This document shows positions 9,647-19,725 of a stretch of 36,028 bases of DNA, piece by piece. The stretch comes from Caldilineaceae bacterium (GTDB taxonomy: Bacteria > Chloroflexota > Anaerolineae > Caldilineales > Caldilineaceae): NCBI GenBank assembly GCA_020845455.1, contig JADLFO010000052.1, positions 1 through 36,028 on the forward strand, written 5' to 3'. Position numbers and translations under genes: made by a program. The notes under the pieces were generated by a model. It did not search any database. It was not told where the DNA came from and worked only from the letters and a program-made list of their open reading frames with translations. Positions within the stretch are counted from its first letter, which is position 1. Every line of letters begins with the position of its first letter.

Positions 9647-10135
9647 ATGGTAGCCCGAGAAATTATGACCAGCCCGGCGATCACCGTCACGCCGGAGACT
9701 GAGATCCGCGAAGTGGCGCGGCTCATGCACACGCACCAGATCAGCGGCGTGCCGGTGGTGGATGCAGCGGGCGCTTTGCTGGGCGTCATCACCGAGATCG
9801 ACCTGATCGCGCGCAACGCGCCGCTGCGCGAGCCGCGCTATATCGCCGTCCTCTCCGCTATGATCCCGGTCAGCATCGAGGAATACCGCGAGTATAAGGA
9901 GCAGCTGCGCCAGGTGTTGGCGACAAGCGCGCGCGACCTGATGCGCGACGAGGTAGAGACCGTGACGCCGGAGACCGAGATCTACGAAGTGTTGGAGCGC
10001 ATGCTCGACCCGGAGATTACGATGCTGCCTGTGCTGGAGGGCGATATGCTGGTCGGCGTGGTCACCCGCACCGATCTGGTGCGCCTGATCGAAGCCCTTG
10101 AATCCGCGCCGGATCAAGAGGGGAGTGGGCAGTAG
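9647..10135 (+). CDS. CBS-pair domain protein
   Basis: This 162-residue protein consists almost entirely of two CBS motifs. CBS1 (about 1-60) has MTSPAITVTPETEIREVARLM and GVPVVDAAGALLGVITEIDL; CBS2 (about 95-155) has LMRDEVETVTPETEIYEVLERM and MLPVLEGDMLVGVVTRTDL. CBS pairs usually bind adenosine nucleotides or SAM and regulate partner proteins; no effector domain is attached here. The start is ATG 9647 after GAGGAAAAG. The last residues (EGSGQ) and the TAG stop lie inside a repeat (10127-10143), so the C-terminal tail is probably repeat-derived. Confidence 0.9.
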   Translation: MVAREIMTSPAITVTPETEIREVARLMHTHQISGVPVVDAAGALLGVITEIDLIARNAPLREPRYIAVLSAMIPVSIEEYREYKEQLRQVLATSARDLMRDEVETVTPETEIYEVLERMLDPEITMLPVLEGDMLVGVVTRTDLVRLIEALESAPDQEGSGQ

Positions 10136-10251
10136 GGAGTAGGAAATGGGAACGGAGGTTTCACCGCCGGCGCCGCCTGTGACGCGCAAAGCACGCAGAG
10201 AAGAGAGGGAATGGGGGTAGAGTCCGACTCTGGACCCTACTGCCTACTCCC
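10127..10251. repeat. Intergenic repeat with inverted ends, copy 1
   Basis: GGGCAGTAGGGAGTAGG (10127-10143) and CCCTACTGCCTACTCCC (10235-10251) are near-perfect inverted ends, degenerate AGTAGGG-type heptamer repeats. The interior includes a CGCAAAGCACGCAGAG phrase (10185-10200) also seen near other gene ends. A related element lies at 33481-33579. The ends sit between the convergent CBS and HerA-like genes. Confidence 0.75.
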
Positions 10252-10256
10252 TTTCC

Positions 10257-11951
<1,695 letters not shown>

Positions 11952-11965
11952 GGCGAATCCGGGGG

Positions 11966-12571
11966 TCAGCTTGCAGGCTGGACAATACTCTTCCAGGCCA
12001 GATTATTGCGCATCAACGCCAGTTGCAGCCGCTGGTCTGGGAAGAGCGCGGCCAGTTGGTCGACAATGTGGATGAGCAGCGGCGGCACTAGCGGGTTGTT
12101 CTGGCCGATCAGCAATGGGAGATAGCGCAGCCCCACGCCGCCGCGCCCATCGCGATGAAAGGCGCGGAGGTCGATATCGTCCACGCGGTAGACCGGGTTG
12201 TTGACGGTCGGGGCCGGCGCGGGCACACCCTGGCGGCAGACGCCGGCGGCGTCGATCCAGCCCACGGCAATGATCCCCACCAGCGTGGCGGTCTCGGCCA
12301 GATAGTCGGGCGTGAAGATCTCCAGGTCTTGCCGCGGGCTGAGCCTCGGCCCCAAGCTGCCGAAGTCGGGGTTCATCAACAGCGTGTTATAGATCACGCC
12401 GATGATCTGCCCGCCGGGCATGCCGTTGTCGTCGAGCCGGATGGCGACAAAAGTGCCGAAACTGTAATCTACCGGCTGCGGCCAGGCGTCGATCTCGCCG
12501 GGGTTGTAGACCTGGCAGACATAGTCGACGTGCGTGTTCGATTTGACGATCTTGCCGATGGCGGTGCGCAT
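11966..12571 (-). CDS. HAS-barrel-like partner of the HerA-like ATPase
   Basis: The 201-residue protein lacks a signal peptide. Its N-terminal half is beta-rich: IGKIVKSNTHVDYVCQVYN, then FGTFVAIRLDD and GQIIGVIYN. This pattern of short strands around a GxxV...Q(I/V)xGxxY motif is like the HAS barrel found in HerA and ATP synthases. The C-terminal half is more helical (LLIHIVDQLAALFPDQRLQLALMRNNLAWKS). It precedes the HerA-like gene by 14 bp on the same strand, so it may be a dedicated regulatory or docking subunit. That is inference from context and fold impression only. The start is ATG 12571 with a weak AGG upstream. Confidence 0.55.
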   Translation of the reverse strand: MRTAIGKIVKSNTHVDYVCQVYNPGEIDAWPQPVDYSFGTFVAIRLDDNGMPGGQIIGVIYNTLLMNPDFGSLGPRLSPRQDLEIFTPDYLAETATLVGIIAVGWIDAAGVCRQGVPAPAPTVNNPVYRVDDIDLRAFHRDGRGGVGLRYLPLLIGQNNPLVPPLLIHIVDQLAALFPDQRLQLALMRNNLAWKSIVQPAS

Positions 12572-12610
12572 GGCCTAATCAAACCAGAAAACGCGTTCTA
12601 TGGCAAATCA

Positions 12611-13513
12611 CTAGTTCTCGATCACCACCGTCACCGTGCAGGGCGGCGGGAAGTTGCCGGTGTTGTCCACCACCGTCAGCTTAAAGGTGTAGGGGCCGTT
12701 GTCAAACTGCGTGCTGTCGAACGAGGCCAGCACGCCGCCCTGCACCTGCGTACGCGCATCGGTCAGATAGGCGAAGTTGTCGTCGGGCGAGACATCCGCC
12801 CCCGGCGCATATTCGACCTTGTAATACTGGAAGTTGGGATGGCTCGCCGTCCCCAAGATGTTGACCGTGCCGCTGACCACCTGGTTAACGCCCGGTGCGG
12901 TGATCGACGCGCCGGGGTCGGAACAGACCGGGGCCAGCACTTCGGCGGCTTCCTCGGTGGGCGTCGGCTCCGGCGTCGGCGTGTCGAGGAGTGGCGTCGC
13001 GGTCGGCGCGGGCTGTGGGGTGGGGGTGGGTTCTGCCGGTTCTTCTGGCGCTTCAGTGGCGGCCGCGGCGGGCGTCGGCGTCAACGTGGCCCCGGCGGCG
13101 GCGCGGGTAGGCTGCGCCGTGGGTGCGGCGGTGGGGGCCAGCGTCTCCACGGCCGCAGGCGTCTCCGGTGCGGCGCGTCCGGCGACCGGCACGGTGACGC
13201 GCTCGCTCTGCGTGATCACTTGGCTGGGGGTGACGGCCAGTGCCGCCGTGATGCTATCGCCGATGCCGATGCGCAGGTCGAGCAGCAAGACCACCGGCAC
13301 TTCTACTGTGATCGTGCCGGTGGGGCCGGGCACGTTGACCGTCAGCGTGAGCGGCACAGCTTGCGCCACCGACGCCAAGACCGGCTGCACGGAAGGCGCA
13401 GCCGTGTCGCCGGCCTCAGTGCCCGTGGGGCCGGTCTGCGCCATCACGCCCGCGCTCAGCAGCAGGATAAGCAGCAGGGCAAAGCTGAGAGTCATTCCTA
13501 GTTTGCGCAACAT
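12611..13513 (-). CDS. Secreted protein with Thr/Pro-rich linker and C-terminal Ig-like domain
   Basis: I do not recognise a named family. The 300-residue protein begins with a signal peptide (MLRKLGMTLSFALLLILLL, cleavage probably after MAQ). A beta-rich region follows (about 45-115, including LTLTVNVPGP and ITVEVPVVLLL). An Ala/Thr/Pro linker spans about 120-205 with repeated TPTP/TPEPTP units. The C-terminal domain (about 210-300) reads like a bacterial Ig-like fold: ITAPGVNQVVSGTVNILGTA, FQYYKVEYAPGAD and GPYTFKLTVVDNTGN. It is probably exported and attached at or near the cell surface. I chose ATG 13513, preceded by AAGGAGGAGAG, over an upstream in-frame start that would bury the signal peptide. 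Confidence 0.7.
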   Translation of the reverse strand: MLRKLGMTLSFALLLILLLSAGVMAQTGPTGTEAGDTAAPSVQPVLASVAQAVPLTLTVNVPGPTGTITVEVPVVLLLDLRIGIGDSITAALAVTPSQVITQSERVTVPVAGRAAPETPAAVETLAPTAAPTAQPTRAAAGATLTPTPAAAATEAPEEPAEPTPTPQPAPTATPLLDTPTPEPTPTEEAAEVLAPVCSDPGASITAPGVNQVVSGTVNILGTASHPNFQYYKVEYAPGADVSPDDNFAYLTDARTQVQGGVLASFDSTQFDNGPYTFKLTVVDNTGNFPPPCTVTVVIEN

Positions 13514-13642
13514 CTCTCCTCCTTCTAGGTTTGTGCGTTCACCCTTCACTCTAGCATACGCCCAGCTCTCACTTCCGGATACGTCGTGAACTTCCTTGTA
13601 TCCCTGCATGATGCGCGCCAAACGCCGCAGGCCGGCGCTGCC

Positions 13643-14500
13643 CTAGCGCCCGCCCATGCCCGATAGAGTGATCCCCTGCACAAACCAGTTCTGGCCGAAG
13701 ATGTAGATGATCAACACCGGCAGCAGCGCCACCACCGACCCAGCCATCAGCAGATGCCATTCGGTGCTGTACTGCCCTTGAAATGAACTGAGACCCACCG
13801 GGATCGTGCGCATCTCGACGCTGTTGGTGATCACCAGCGGCCAGAGGAATTCATTCCACGAAGCCTGGAAGTTAAAGATGGTCAGCGTGGCGATCACCGG
13901 CCCCGCCAGCGGCAGGATCACCTGACCCCAGATGCGCAGGCTGCCCGCACCGTCCATGCGCGCTGCCTCGTCCAAATCCAGCGGCACGCTCAGAAAATAC
14001 TGGCGCAGCAAAAAGGTGCTGAAGACGCTGAAGGCCGAGGGCAGGATCAGCGCCTGGTAGGTGTTGTACCAGCGCAGATAGCGCATCAGAATAAAGTTGG
14101 GGATCATCGTCACCTGCGACGGGATCATCAGCGTCGCCAGGTAGAGCACAAAGATCGCCTCGCGCCCGCGGAAGCGCAGCCGCGCAAAGGCAAAGGCCGC
14201 CAGCGACGCCGTCAAAATCTGCAAGACGACCGTCGCCACCGCCACGATCAGGCTGTTCAGATAGAAACGGCCAAAGGGGACCGCCGAAAACATCTGCACA
14301 TAGTTTTGCAGCGTCAGATTTTCCGGCCGCACCGTGCGCTGCAAGATATCGGCCTTGGGCATCAGCGACGCCAACAGCATCACGCCAAAGGGCATCAACA
14401 TCAGCGTGCTGCCCAAGATCAACGCCAGATGCAGCAGCCAGTGCGCGCTGCGCCGCGGGCCGGCCCGGCCCGGACGCGGTGATAGTTCTGCGGTCGTCAT
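13643..14500 (-). CDS. Carbohydrate-type ABC transporter permease (MalG-like)
   Basis: This 285-residue inner-membrane permease has six predicted membrane helices. It carries the EAA loop that docks the ATPase, seen as LDEAARMDGAGSLRIWGQVILPL. It ends GITLSGMGGR, close to the usual MalG/UgpE-type C-terminus. It pairs with the MalF-like permease 13 bp upstream. No substrate-binding protein or ATPase gene lies beside them, so the substrate cannot be inferred beyond a sugar-like solute. I chose ATG 14500 (MTTAELSPRP) because longer in-frame extensions overlap the upstream gene. Confidence 0.9.
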   Translation of the reverse strand: MTTAELSPRPGRAGPRRSAHWLLHLALILGSTLMLMPFGVMLLASLMPKADILQRTVRPENLTLQNYVQMFSAVPFGRFYLNSLIVAVATVVLQILTASLAAFAFARLRFRGREAIFVLYLATLMIPSQVTMIPNFILMRYLRWYNTYQALILPSAFSVFSTFLLRQYFLSVPLDLDEAARMDGAGSLRIWGQVILPLAGPVIATLTIFNFQASWNEFLWPLVITNSVEMRTIPVGLSSFQGQYSTEWHLLMAGSVVALLPVLIIYIFGQNWFVQGITLSGMGGR

Positions 14501-14513
14501 GCCCGTGTTCCCG

Positions 14514-15485
14514 TCATGCTTCAGCCTCGTAATGCACCCAGCGGCGCTGCATGCGCGTCTGGAGCAAGGTAAAGAGGAAGATAAAGATAAACAGGAACCA
14601 GGCAATGGCCGACGCCTTGCCCATGCGCCCGAACTGGAAGGCGTTCTGATAGATGTAATAGACCACGGTCAGCGTCGACTGCGCTGGGCCGCCGCGCGTC
14701 ATGGTGTAGGCTTCGGTGAAAAGCTGGAACGCGCCGATCATCTGGATGATCAGCAGAAAGAAGGTGGTGGGGCTGATCAGGGGGATGGTCACGGTGCGAA
14801 AGCGCTGCCAGGCGTTTGCGCCGTCGACCTCGGCAGCGTCATAAAGCTCCTTGGGGACCCCTTGCAGCGCCGCCAGGTAGACGACCATCGTAAATCCGGT
14901 GTTCTTCCACAGCGTCAACAGCACCACCGCCGGCTTCGACCAGCGCGTGCTGTTCAGAAAATCAGGCGGCTGGATCGGCAGCCCCGTCCATTCACCCAGC
15001 TTCCAGATCGCTTGGCTGATCAACCCAAAATCGCGGTTGAGCAAAAACTGAAAGACGATCGCGCCCGCCACAATCGTCGTGACCACGGGCATAAAGTAGA
15101 TCACCCGATAGACCAGCCGCCCGCGCAGATTCTCGTTGAGCGCCGCGGCCAGCGCCAGCCCTAGCATCAACTGCAGCGGCACGATGGTCAGCATAAAATA
15201 AACCGTGTTGCGCACCACGCGCCAAAAGACCGGGTCGCGCGTCAGCAGTTGGCGATAGTTGGCCCACCCCACCCATTCTGGCGGGCGCAGCAGGTTCCAG
15301 TCCACAAAACTGAGCAGCAGCGAAACCACCACCGGCAGCGCCACAAAGAGCAGAAAGCCGATAAAGCTGGGCAGGATAAAAAGATAGGCCTCCCACTGTT
15401 GGTCGGGACGCCAGCCAAAAAGCCCGCGCCGGCTGGGCCGGTCGGTCAGGGGACGAGCAGAGTGCGCCGTGGTGCGGGTTGTCAT
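14514..15485 (-). CDS. Carbohydrate-type ABC transporter permease (MalF-like)
   Basis: This 323-residue permease has an N-terminal cytoplasmic stretch, a first helix at about 37-60 (YLFILPSFIGFLLFVALPVV) and five further helices. The EAA loop reads YDAAEVDGANAWQRFRTVTIPLI. It is typical of MalF/UgpA-type subunits of CUT1 sugar ABC transporters and forms the pore with the MalG-like protein. I chose ATG 15485 (MTTRTTAHSA). A TATAAT box ends only six bases before this ATG, which suggests a leaderless transcript; no Shine-Dalgarno is present at the right distance. Confidence 0.9.
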   Translation of the reverse strand: MTTRTTAHSARPLTDRPSRRGLFGWRPDQQWEAYLFILPSFIGFLLFVALPVVVSLLLSFVDWNLLRPPEWVGWANYRQLLTRDPVFWRVVRNTVYFMLTIVPLQLMLGLALAAALNENLRGRLVYRVIYFMPVVTTIVAGAIVFQFLLNRDFGLISQAIWKLGEWTGLPIQPPDFLNSTRWSKPAVVLLTLWKNTGFTMVVYLAALQGVPKELYDAAEVDGANAWQRFRTVTIPLISPTTFFLLIIQMIGAFQLFTEAYTMTRGGPAQSTLTVVYYIYQNAFQFGRMGKASAIAWFLFIFIFLFTLLQTRMQRRWVHYEAEA

Positions 15486-15491
15486 GCGGGC

Positions 15492-15497
15492 ATTATA
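15492..15497 (-). promoter_or_regulatory. -10 box directly upstream of the MalF-like gene
   Basis: A perfect TATAAT on the minus strand lies six bases before ATG 15485, so transcription would begin at or next to the A of the start codon. No good -35 box is seen at 16-18 bp; the region there is T-rich. Confidence 0.5.
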
Positions 15498-15539
15498 GCA
15501 GGTTCCCCCCTGAGAAAAAACTGGAAATTGCGCCCGCCA

Positions 15540-15568
15540 TTGTGTCACCGCCCGCTTCGTAGTACACT
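15540..15568 (+). promoter_or_regulatory. Probable promoter of the universal stress protein gene
   Basis: TTGTGT (15540-15545) and TACACT (15563-15568) are separated by 17 bp. Transcription would start near 15575, giving a leader of about 55 nt that includes AAAGGAGG. Confidence 0.55.
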
Positions 15569-15629
15569 GGGGCGGGAAATAACGCAAGCGACTCTAAACT
15601 AGAAGTCTCCGCTAGAAAGGAGGAATGCT

Positions 15630-16142
15630 TTGTTCCGCAAGATCCTCGTCCCGCTCGACGGTTCACGGCTGGCCGAAAAGGCGCTTCCCTTCGTCGAAGA
15701 GATGGCGCGCAAGTTCGACGCCGAAGTGGTATTGGGCTGGGTCATCCAGCTTCGCCCGCCCGCCATTCCAGAGTATGAAGCCGCCGCCTATGGGCTGACC
15801 CCGCTGTTGGATACCTCCGGCGAGCGTGAACGGGCGCGCGCCTATCTGCAGGGCATCCAGCAGCGGCTGCTGCAGCGCCAAATCCGCAGTTCGATCAAGA
15901 TCGTGGAAAGCCACGCCATCGCCGACGCCATCGTCGCCATCGCCTACGACACCGGCGTTGATCTGATCGCCAAGACCACCTATGCGCGGCTGGGGCCAAG
16001 CCGCTGGCTGCATGGCAATGTCGCGGCCCAGGTGCTCAAGCGTTCCTCCTGCCCGCTCTTTCTGGTGCGCGTCAGCGAAGACGAGGCCGACCGGTTGGCC
16101 GGCGAAGACGCTGCCTACAGCGCGCCGGTGCGGAGTGAATAA
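15630..16142 (+). CDS. Universal stress protein (UspA family)
   Basis: This 170-residue single Usp domain begins MFRKILVPLDGSRLAEKALPF, the usual first strand and nucleotide-binding loop. The C-terminal ATP-loop region reads TYARLGPSRWLHGNVAAQVLKR, then SCPLFLVRV. Here the small residue after the second glycine is Asn rather than Ser/Thr, so ATP binding may be altered. Usp proteins are cytoplasmic and respond to stress by unclear mechanisms. The start codon is TTG at 15630, fixed by AGGAGG at 15618-15623; the nearby ATG at 15625 is in another frame. It is divergent from the ABC permease operon. Confidence 0.88.
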   Translation: MFRKILVPLDGSRLAEKALPFVEEMARKFDAEVVLGWVIQLRPPAIPEYEAAAYGLTPLLDTSGERERARAYLQGIQQRLLQRQIRSSIKIVESHAIADAIVAIAYDTGVDLIAKTTYARLGPSRWLHGNVAAQVLKRSSCPLFLVRVSEDEADRLAGEDAAYSAPVRSE

Positions 16143-16273
16143 TCCCCGGCCTGCGCTCTCTACAGAGCCGCCGAAGGGCGAGCACGGCTGTTCCAACTCT
16201 GCGACGACCGGTCATCGAGACCCGCCGTCACCTATATGCTAGGCCCATGTGCTAGATCGACGACCTGTACGGC

Positions 16274-17569
16274 ATGACTCACGTTGCTACTTCGGCGGGC
16301 ACGGCGCGCCCCAGCCGCCTGATCCACCGTGTCCCATTCTTCTATGGCTGGGTGGTCCTGGCCGCGGGCACCGCGGGCATCGTCCTCATGGGGCCGAGCC
16401 AGACCTTTACGGTCAGCCTCTTTATCGATTCGTTTGTGCGCGACCTGGGCATCTCGCGCGCCAACATCTCGCTGCTCTATGGCGTCGCCACGCTGTCGGC
16501 CTCGTTTCTGCTGCCCATCACGGGCCGCTTGGTCGACCGCTACGGCACGCGCCGTTTGATCGTCATAACGGCGCTGGCCTTTGGTCTGTCGATCATGGCC
16601 CTGTCGCAGGTGACGGGGGCCGTCACGCTGCTGGCCGGCCTGCTGCTGGTGCGCTTTCTGGGCTTTGGTTCCATGCAGTTGGTGAGCAGTACGGCGATCG
16701 CGCAATGGTTTGTGCGCCGCCGCGGGCTGGTCATGGGGCTGGCGGGCCAAAGCCTTGCCATCAGCCTGCTGATCTTTCCTGCGCTGAGCAGCCGCCTGAT
16801 CATGGCCCTTGGCTGGCGCGGGGCCTGGGTCGCCTTGGGCGGGCTGAGTATGCTGCTCATGGTCCCCGTAGGCTGGCTCTTCTTTCGCGACCGGCCCGAA
16901 CTCTACGGGCTGCACCCCGACGGCGACAACGACGACCACGGCGCAGAGCTGGCCGGCGAAGAGCATTGGACCCTGCCCGAAGCGCGGCGCACCGGCGTCT
17001 TCTGGCTTTTTGCCGCCGCCTTCGCTACGCTCTCGATGATCACCGCCGGGCTGGTCTTTCATCAGGCATCGCTCTTTGCAGTGCGCGGGCTGGCGCTCGA
17101 CTTGGCCGTACACTCTTTTCAGATCTCGGCGATCTTTTCGATTGGCGGCAATCTCGCCATGGGCGTGCTGCTGGATCGCGTCTCGCCGCGCTGGCTGCTG
17201 GTGGCGCAGATGGGGCTGCTGGCCGCATGTATGCTGATGGTGCAGGTCTTGCAGAGTTGGGATCAAGTGCTGCTCTATTCGGCGCTGATGGGCGTAGTCA
17301 CAGGCGGCATGCGCGTCATGGATGCGACCGTCTGGGCCAAATACTTTGGCCGCCGCTATCTCGGTTCGATCCGCGGCGCGACCATGTTGGGCACGGTAGG
17401 CGGCACGGCGCTCGGCGCTTATCCCTTGGGGCTGAGCTATGACCTGTTGGGCAGCTATGACCCGGCCCTGACCGCGCTCTTGGTATTGCCCGCGGCGATT
17501 GCGCTGCTGGCCTTGACGATCAAACGGCCCGCGCGCCGGGCCGCCTATGCCATGGAGCCAAACCAATGA
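16274..17569 (+). CDS. MFS transporter (OFA/monocarboxylate-type)
   Basis: This 431-residue major facilitator has about twelve membrane helices and a charged central loop (about 215-240). The first helix region FFYGWVVLAAGT and the loop GRLVDRYGTRRL are typical of the MFS signature between helices 2 and 3. The overall pattern resembles oxalate/formate antiporter and monocarboxylate-type members. The substrate cannot be assigned. Its stop overlaps the next start (ATGA at 17566-17569), so it is translationally coupled to the following two genes. The Shine-Dalgarno is weak. Confidence 0.88.
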   Translation: MTHVATSAGTARPSRLIHRVPFFYGWVVLAAGTAGIVLMGPSQTFTVSLFIDSFVRDLGISRANISLLYGVATLSASFLLPITGRLVDRYGTRRLIVITALAFGLSIMALSQVTGAVTLLAGLLLVRFLGFGSMQLVSSTAIAQWFVRRRGLVMGLAGQSLAISLLIFPALSSRLIMALGWRGAWVALGGLSMLLMVPVGWLFFRDRPELYGLHPDGDNDDHGAELAGEEHWTLPEARRTGVFWLFAAAFATLSMITAGLVFHQASLFAVRGLALDLAVHSFQISAIFSIGGNLAMGVLLDRVSPRWLLVAQMGLLAACMLMVQVLQSWDQVLLYSALMGVVTGGMRVMDATVWAKYFGRRYLGSIRGATMLGTVGGTALGAYPLGLSYDLLGSYDPALTALLVLPAAIALLALTIKRPARRAAYAMEPNQ

Positions 17570-17877
17570 TGCGCAGCATCGATAGAAAACAAAACATCAG
17601 GAAACGAGGCATCGCCTGGCAGCTACGCACCGGCAAACCGTTGGAGGCCGGCGACATCACCCTGACGCCGGTGGCACAGCGTCTGCTGTTGCGCTGGCCT
17701 GGCGGCGGCTTTGTCTGGCAATATCCCGTCGCCCTGTTTGTCGAGCAGGAGGGGGAAGAGACTCGCATCCCCATCCCCGACCCGACACGCATGGCTTGGT
17801 ACGCCCTGATCGCCGCGACCCTTTTGACCGTGCTGATCTTGGCGTTGCTTCACGCACAAAAGGAGGCTTCAGCATGA
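17566..17877 (+). CDS. Small membrane protein linked to GerW
   Basis: I do not recognise a named family. The 103-residue protein has a basic N-terminus, then a predicted beta-rich cytoplasmic part (DITLTPVAQRLLLRWPGGGF and VALFVEQEGEETRIPIPDPTR). One C-terminal membrane helix follows at about 77-96 (WYALIAATLLTVLILALLH). It overlaps the MFS gene at its start and the GerW gene at its end by ATGA junctions, so the three are almost certainly one operon. A second ATG at 17569 could also be the start. A role with GerW at the membrane is inferred from coupling only. Confidence 0.65.
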   Translation: MMRSIDRKQNIRKRGIAWQLRTGKPLEAGDITLTPVAQRLLLRWPGGGFVWQYPVALFVEQEGEETRIPIPDPTRMAWYALIAATLLTVLILALLHAQKEASA

Positions 17878-18266
17878 AACTCGGTCTCAGACGCTATGGC
17901 GCTTCCGATTCGCAGGACGAGGCCCTGGCTACTTTGGGCCGGCTGTTCGATATCGCCGAACCGGGCGCGGTCTTTAGCGAGCCGGTCAAGGCGGGCGACA
18001 ACCTCATCATCACCGCTGCCGAGATTTCGGTCGGCATGGGGCTGGGCTTTGGCAGCGGTCAAGGCCCCGACGACGAAGGTAGCGGGGGAGGCGTAGGCGG
18101 AGGCGGCTTTTCGGCAGGCCGGCCTGTAGCGGCTATCATCGCCGGACCCAACGGCGTCCATGTCGAACCGATCGTCGACGTGACCAAACTGGGCATCGCG
18201 CTCTTCACCGCCATGGGCGCGATCTTCATGGCCCGCCGCGCCATGCGCCGCGCCACCAAGAGTTAG
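17874..18266 (+). CDS. GerW/YtfJ family protein
   Basis: This 130-residue protein belongs to the GerW (YtfJ) family, named from a Bacillus spore-germination gene but widespread in non-sporulating bacteria. Family features are FSEPVKAGDNLIITAAEISVGMGLGFG, a Gly-rich stretch at about 62-80, and AGRPVAAIIAGPNGVHVEPIVDVTK. The C-terminal helix (IALFTAMGAIFMARRAMRRA) is hydrophobic followed by basic residues. ATG 17874 is fixed by AAAGGAGG just upstream and overlaps the preceding stop. No other sporulation gene is in the window, so a general membrane or envelope role is more likely than sporulation. Confidence 0.85.
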   Translation: MKLGLRRYGASDSQDEALATLGRLFDIAEPGAVFSEPVKAGDNLIITAAEISVGMGLGFGSGQGPDDEGSGGGVGGGGFSAGRPVAAIIAGPNGVHVEPIVDVTKLGIALFTAMGAIFMARRAMRRATKS

Positions 18267-18482
18267 AGAAGCGGACCAAAGTCGGACCGGAAACCGGCGC
18301 GCGATCAACGTGATCCAGCGGAGCGAAACTAGACGGACTGCACAGTCGTATATGTAGAGCATGCCGGCGTCAGGCCGGCCCGTGCTCACCCGTGGGCAGG
18401 TTCCGCACCCCCCTTTTCGGGCCTTCTCTCCTCTGAGAACGCGCTCGGCGGGCCTCCACGTAGGCAACAGGAGACGACTTCC

Positions 18483-18698
18483 ATGCAGTTGCTGATGGTT
18501 CTTGCGCTGGCCGGCGCACTCTCCGGCTCGCTCAGCGGCGCATACTGGGGCGGCGCCGAAGGCTCGATCCTCGGTGGGACATCCGGTCTGGTCTTTGGCG
18601 TTACAACGTGGATGGTCGCCTGCACGATCATGCGCGCCGTCCATGAGTATCGCCTCAATCGTCACTTCACCCAGGATCGCGCCGACCGTGAATTCTGA
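18483..18698 (+). CDS. Small Gly-rich membrane protein, unknown function
   Basis: The 71-residue protein has two hydrophobic segments (about 3-24 and 29-53) rich in Gly, Ala and Ser, with glycine-zipper-like spacing (GALSGSLSGAYWGGAEGSILGG). A charged C-terminal tail (HEYRLNRHFTQDRADREF) follows. CAGGAGACG lies upstream of ATG 18483. It is preceded by 216 bp with only GC-rich hairpins and a possible weak -10 near 18350. The downstream dehydratase starts 34 bp later. It is supported by composition, start signal and placement, not by a family match. Confidence 0.5.
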   Translation: MQLLMVLALAGALSGSLSGAYWGGAEGSILGGTSGLVFGVTTWMVACTIMRAVHEYRLNRHFTQDRADREF

Positions 18699-18732
18699 GA
18701 CGGCGACGGTCCGCCAGCGCACGGAGCGCGCC

Positions 18733-19725
18733 ATGTCTCACGCCCCCAACCAGCCAACCTTTCGCGACGTATTGGCCGCGGCCAACGTCGTGCATCGCTA
18801 CTTGCCGCCCACCCCGCTGCACCACTACCCTATGCTCGACCGGCTGCTGGGCGCGGAGGTGTATGTCAAACACGAAAACTATCAGCCCATCGGCGCGTTC
18901 AAGGTGCGTGGGGGCGTCAACTTTATGGCGCATCTCGACGCCGAGAGCCGCCGGCGCGGCATCGTCACCGCATCCACCGGCAACCACGGCCAATCGATGG
19001 CCTACGCCGCCCAACTCTTTGATGCGCGCGCCGTGATCGTCGTGCCCGAAAACGCCAACCCGATCAAGGTCGAGGCTATGCGCGCCTACGGGGCCGAGGT
19101 GGTCTTTCACGGCGCAGATTTCGAGGCGAGCAAGCGTCACTGCGCCACCCTGGAGCGAGAGGCGGGGCTGCGCTTTGTCTCGTCGGGCGATGAACCGCTG
19201 CTGATCGCCGGGGTGGCGACGCATACGCTCGAACTCTTACAGACCCAGCCCGACATCCAGACGATCCTCGTCCCCATCGGCGGGGGCAGCGGCGCGGCGG
19301 GAGCCTGTCTGACGGCCAAAGCGGTCAACCCGGCCATCGAGGTCATCGCCGTGCAGGCCAGCGGCGCGCCCGCCGCCTATCTCACCTGGCAGGCGCGCGA
19401 CTGGCGCAGCGCGCCGAGCCAGACCTTTGCGGGCGGATTAGCTACCGGCGAACCCTTTATGCTGCCGCAGCGCATCCTCTGGGGATTGCTCGACGACTTT
19501 GTGTTGGTCGACGACGACGAGCTGCGCGTCGCCGTGCGGCTGCTGCTGGAGAAGGCTAAAACCCTGGCCGAACCCGCCGGCGCGGCCCCGCTCGCCGCCG
19601 CGCTGCGTCTGCGCCAACGGCTCGCCGGCAAAAAGGTCGCGCTGATCCTCAGCGGCGGCAACATCTCGCCCGCCGAACTGCGCCAATGTCTCGACACCGA
19701 GATCCCGGAGGCCACCCACCTATGA
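18733..19725 (+). CDS. Threonine/serine dehydratase (PLP-dependent)
   Basis: This 330-residue cytoplasmic enzyme of fold-type II PLP proteins deaminates threonine or serine to the 2-oxo acid. The Schiff-base lysine is K57 in QPIGAFKVRG. The phosphate/cofactor loops are STGNHGQS and VPIGGGSGAAG. There is no C-terminal ACT-like regulatory domain, so it resembles the short catabolic-type dehydratases rather than full-length IlvA; an alternative is a hydroxyaspartate-type relative. I chose ATG 18733 with GGAG six bases upstream. It overlaps the downstream GNAT gene by ATGA (19722-19725). Confidence 0.88.
   Translation: MSHAPNQPTFRDVLAAANVVHRYLPPTPLHHYPMLDRLLGAEVYVKHENYQPIGAFKVRGGVNFMAHLDAESRRRGIVTASTGNHGQSMAYAAQLFDARAVIVVPENANPIKVEAMRAYGAEVVFHGADFEASKRHCATLEREAGLRFVSSGDEPLLIAGVATHTLELLQTQPDIQTILVPIGGGSGAAGACLTAKAVNPAIEVIAVQASGAPAAYLTWQARDWRSAPSQTFAGGLATGEPFMLPQRILWGLLDDFVLVDDDELRVAVRLLLEKAKTLAEPAGAAPLAAALRLRQRLAGKKVALILSGGNISPAELRQCLDTEIPEATHL

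Noticed and set aside
12155-13501. Plus-strand open frame of about 448 codons opposite the secreted protein and HAS-like gene
   Set aside because: Extremely Arg/Gly-rich with no family features; the minus strand has signal peptide, linker and ribosome-binding sites.
17874-18266. Evidence of sporulation
   Set aside because: GerW is widespread in non-sporulating bacteria and no other spore gene is present.
18267-18482. Structured RNA gene before the 71-residue membrane protein
   Set aside because: GC-rich hairpins occur, but I recognise no RNA family and no clear promoter-terminator pair.
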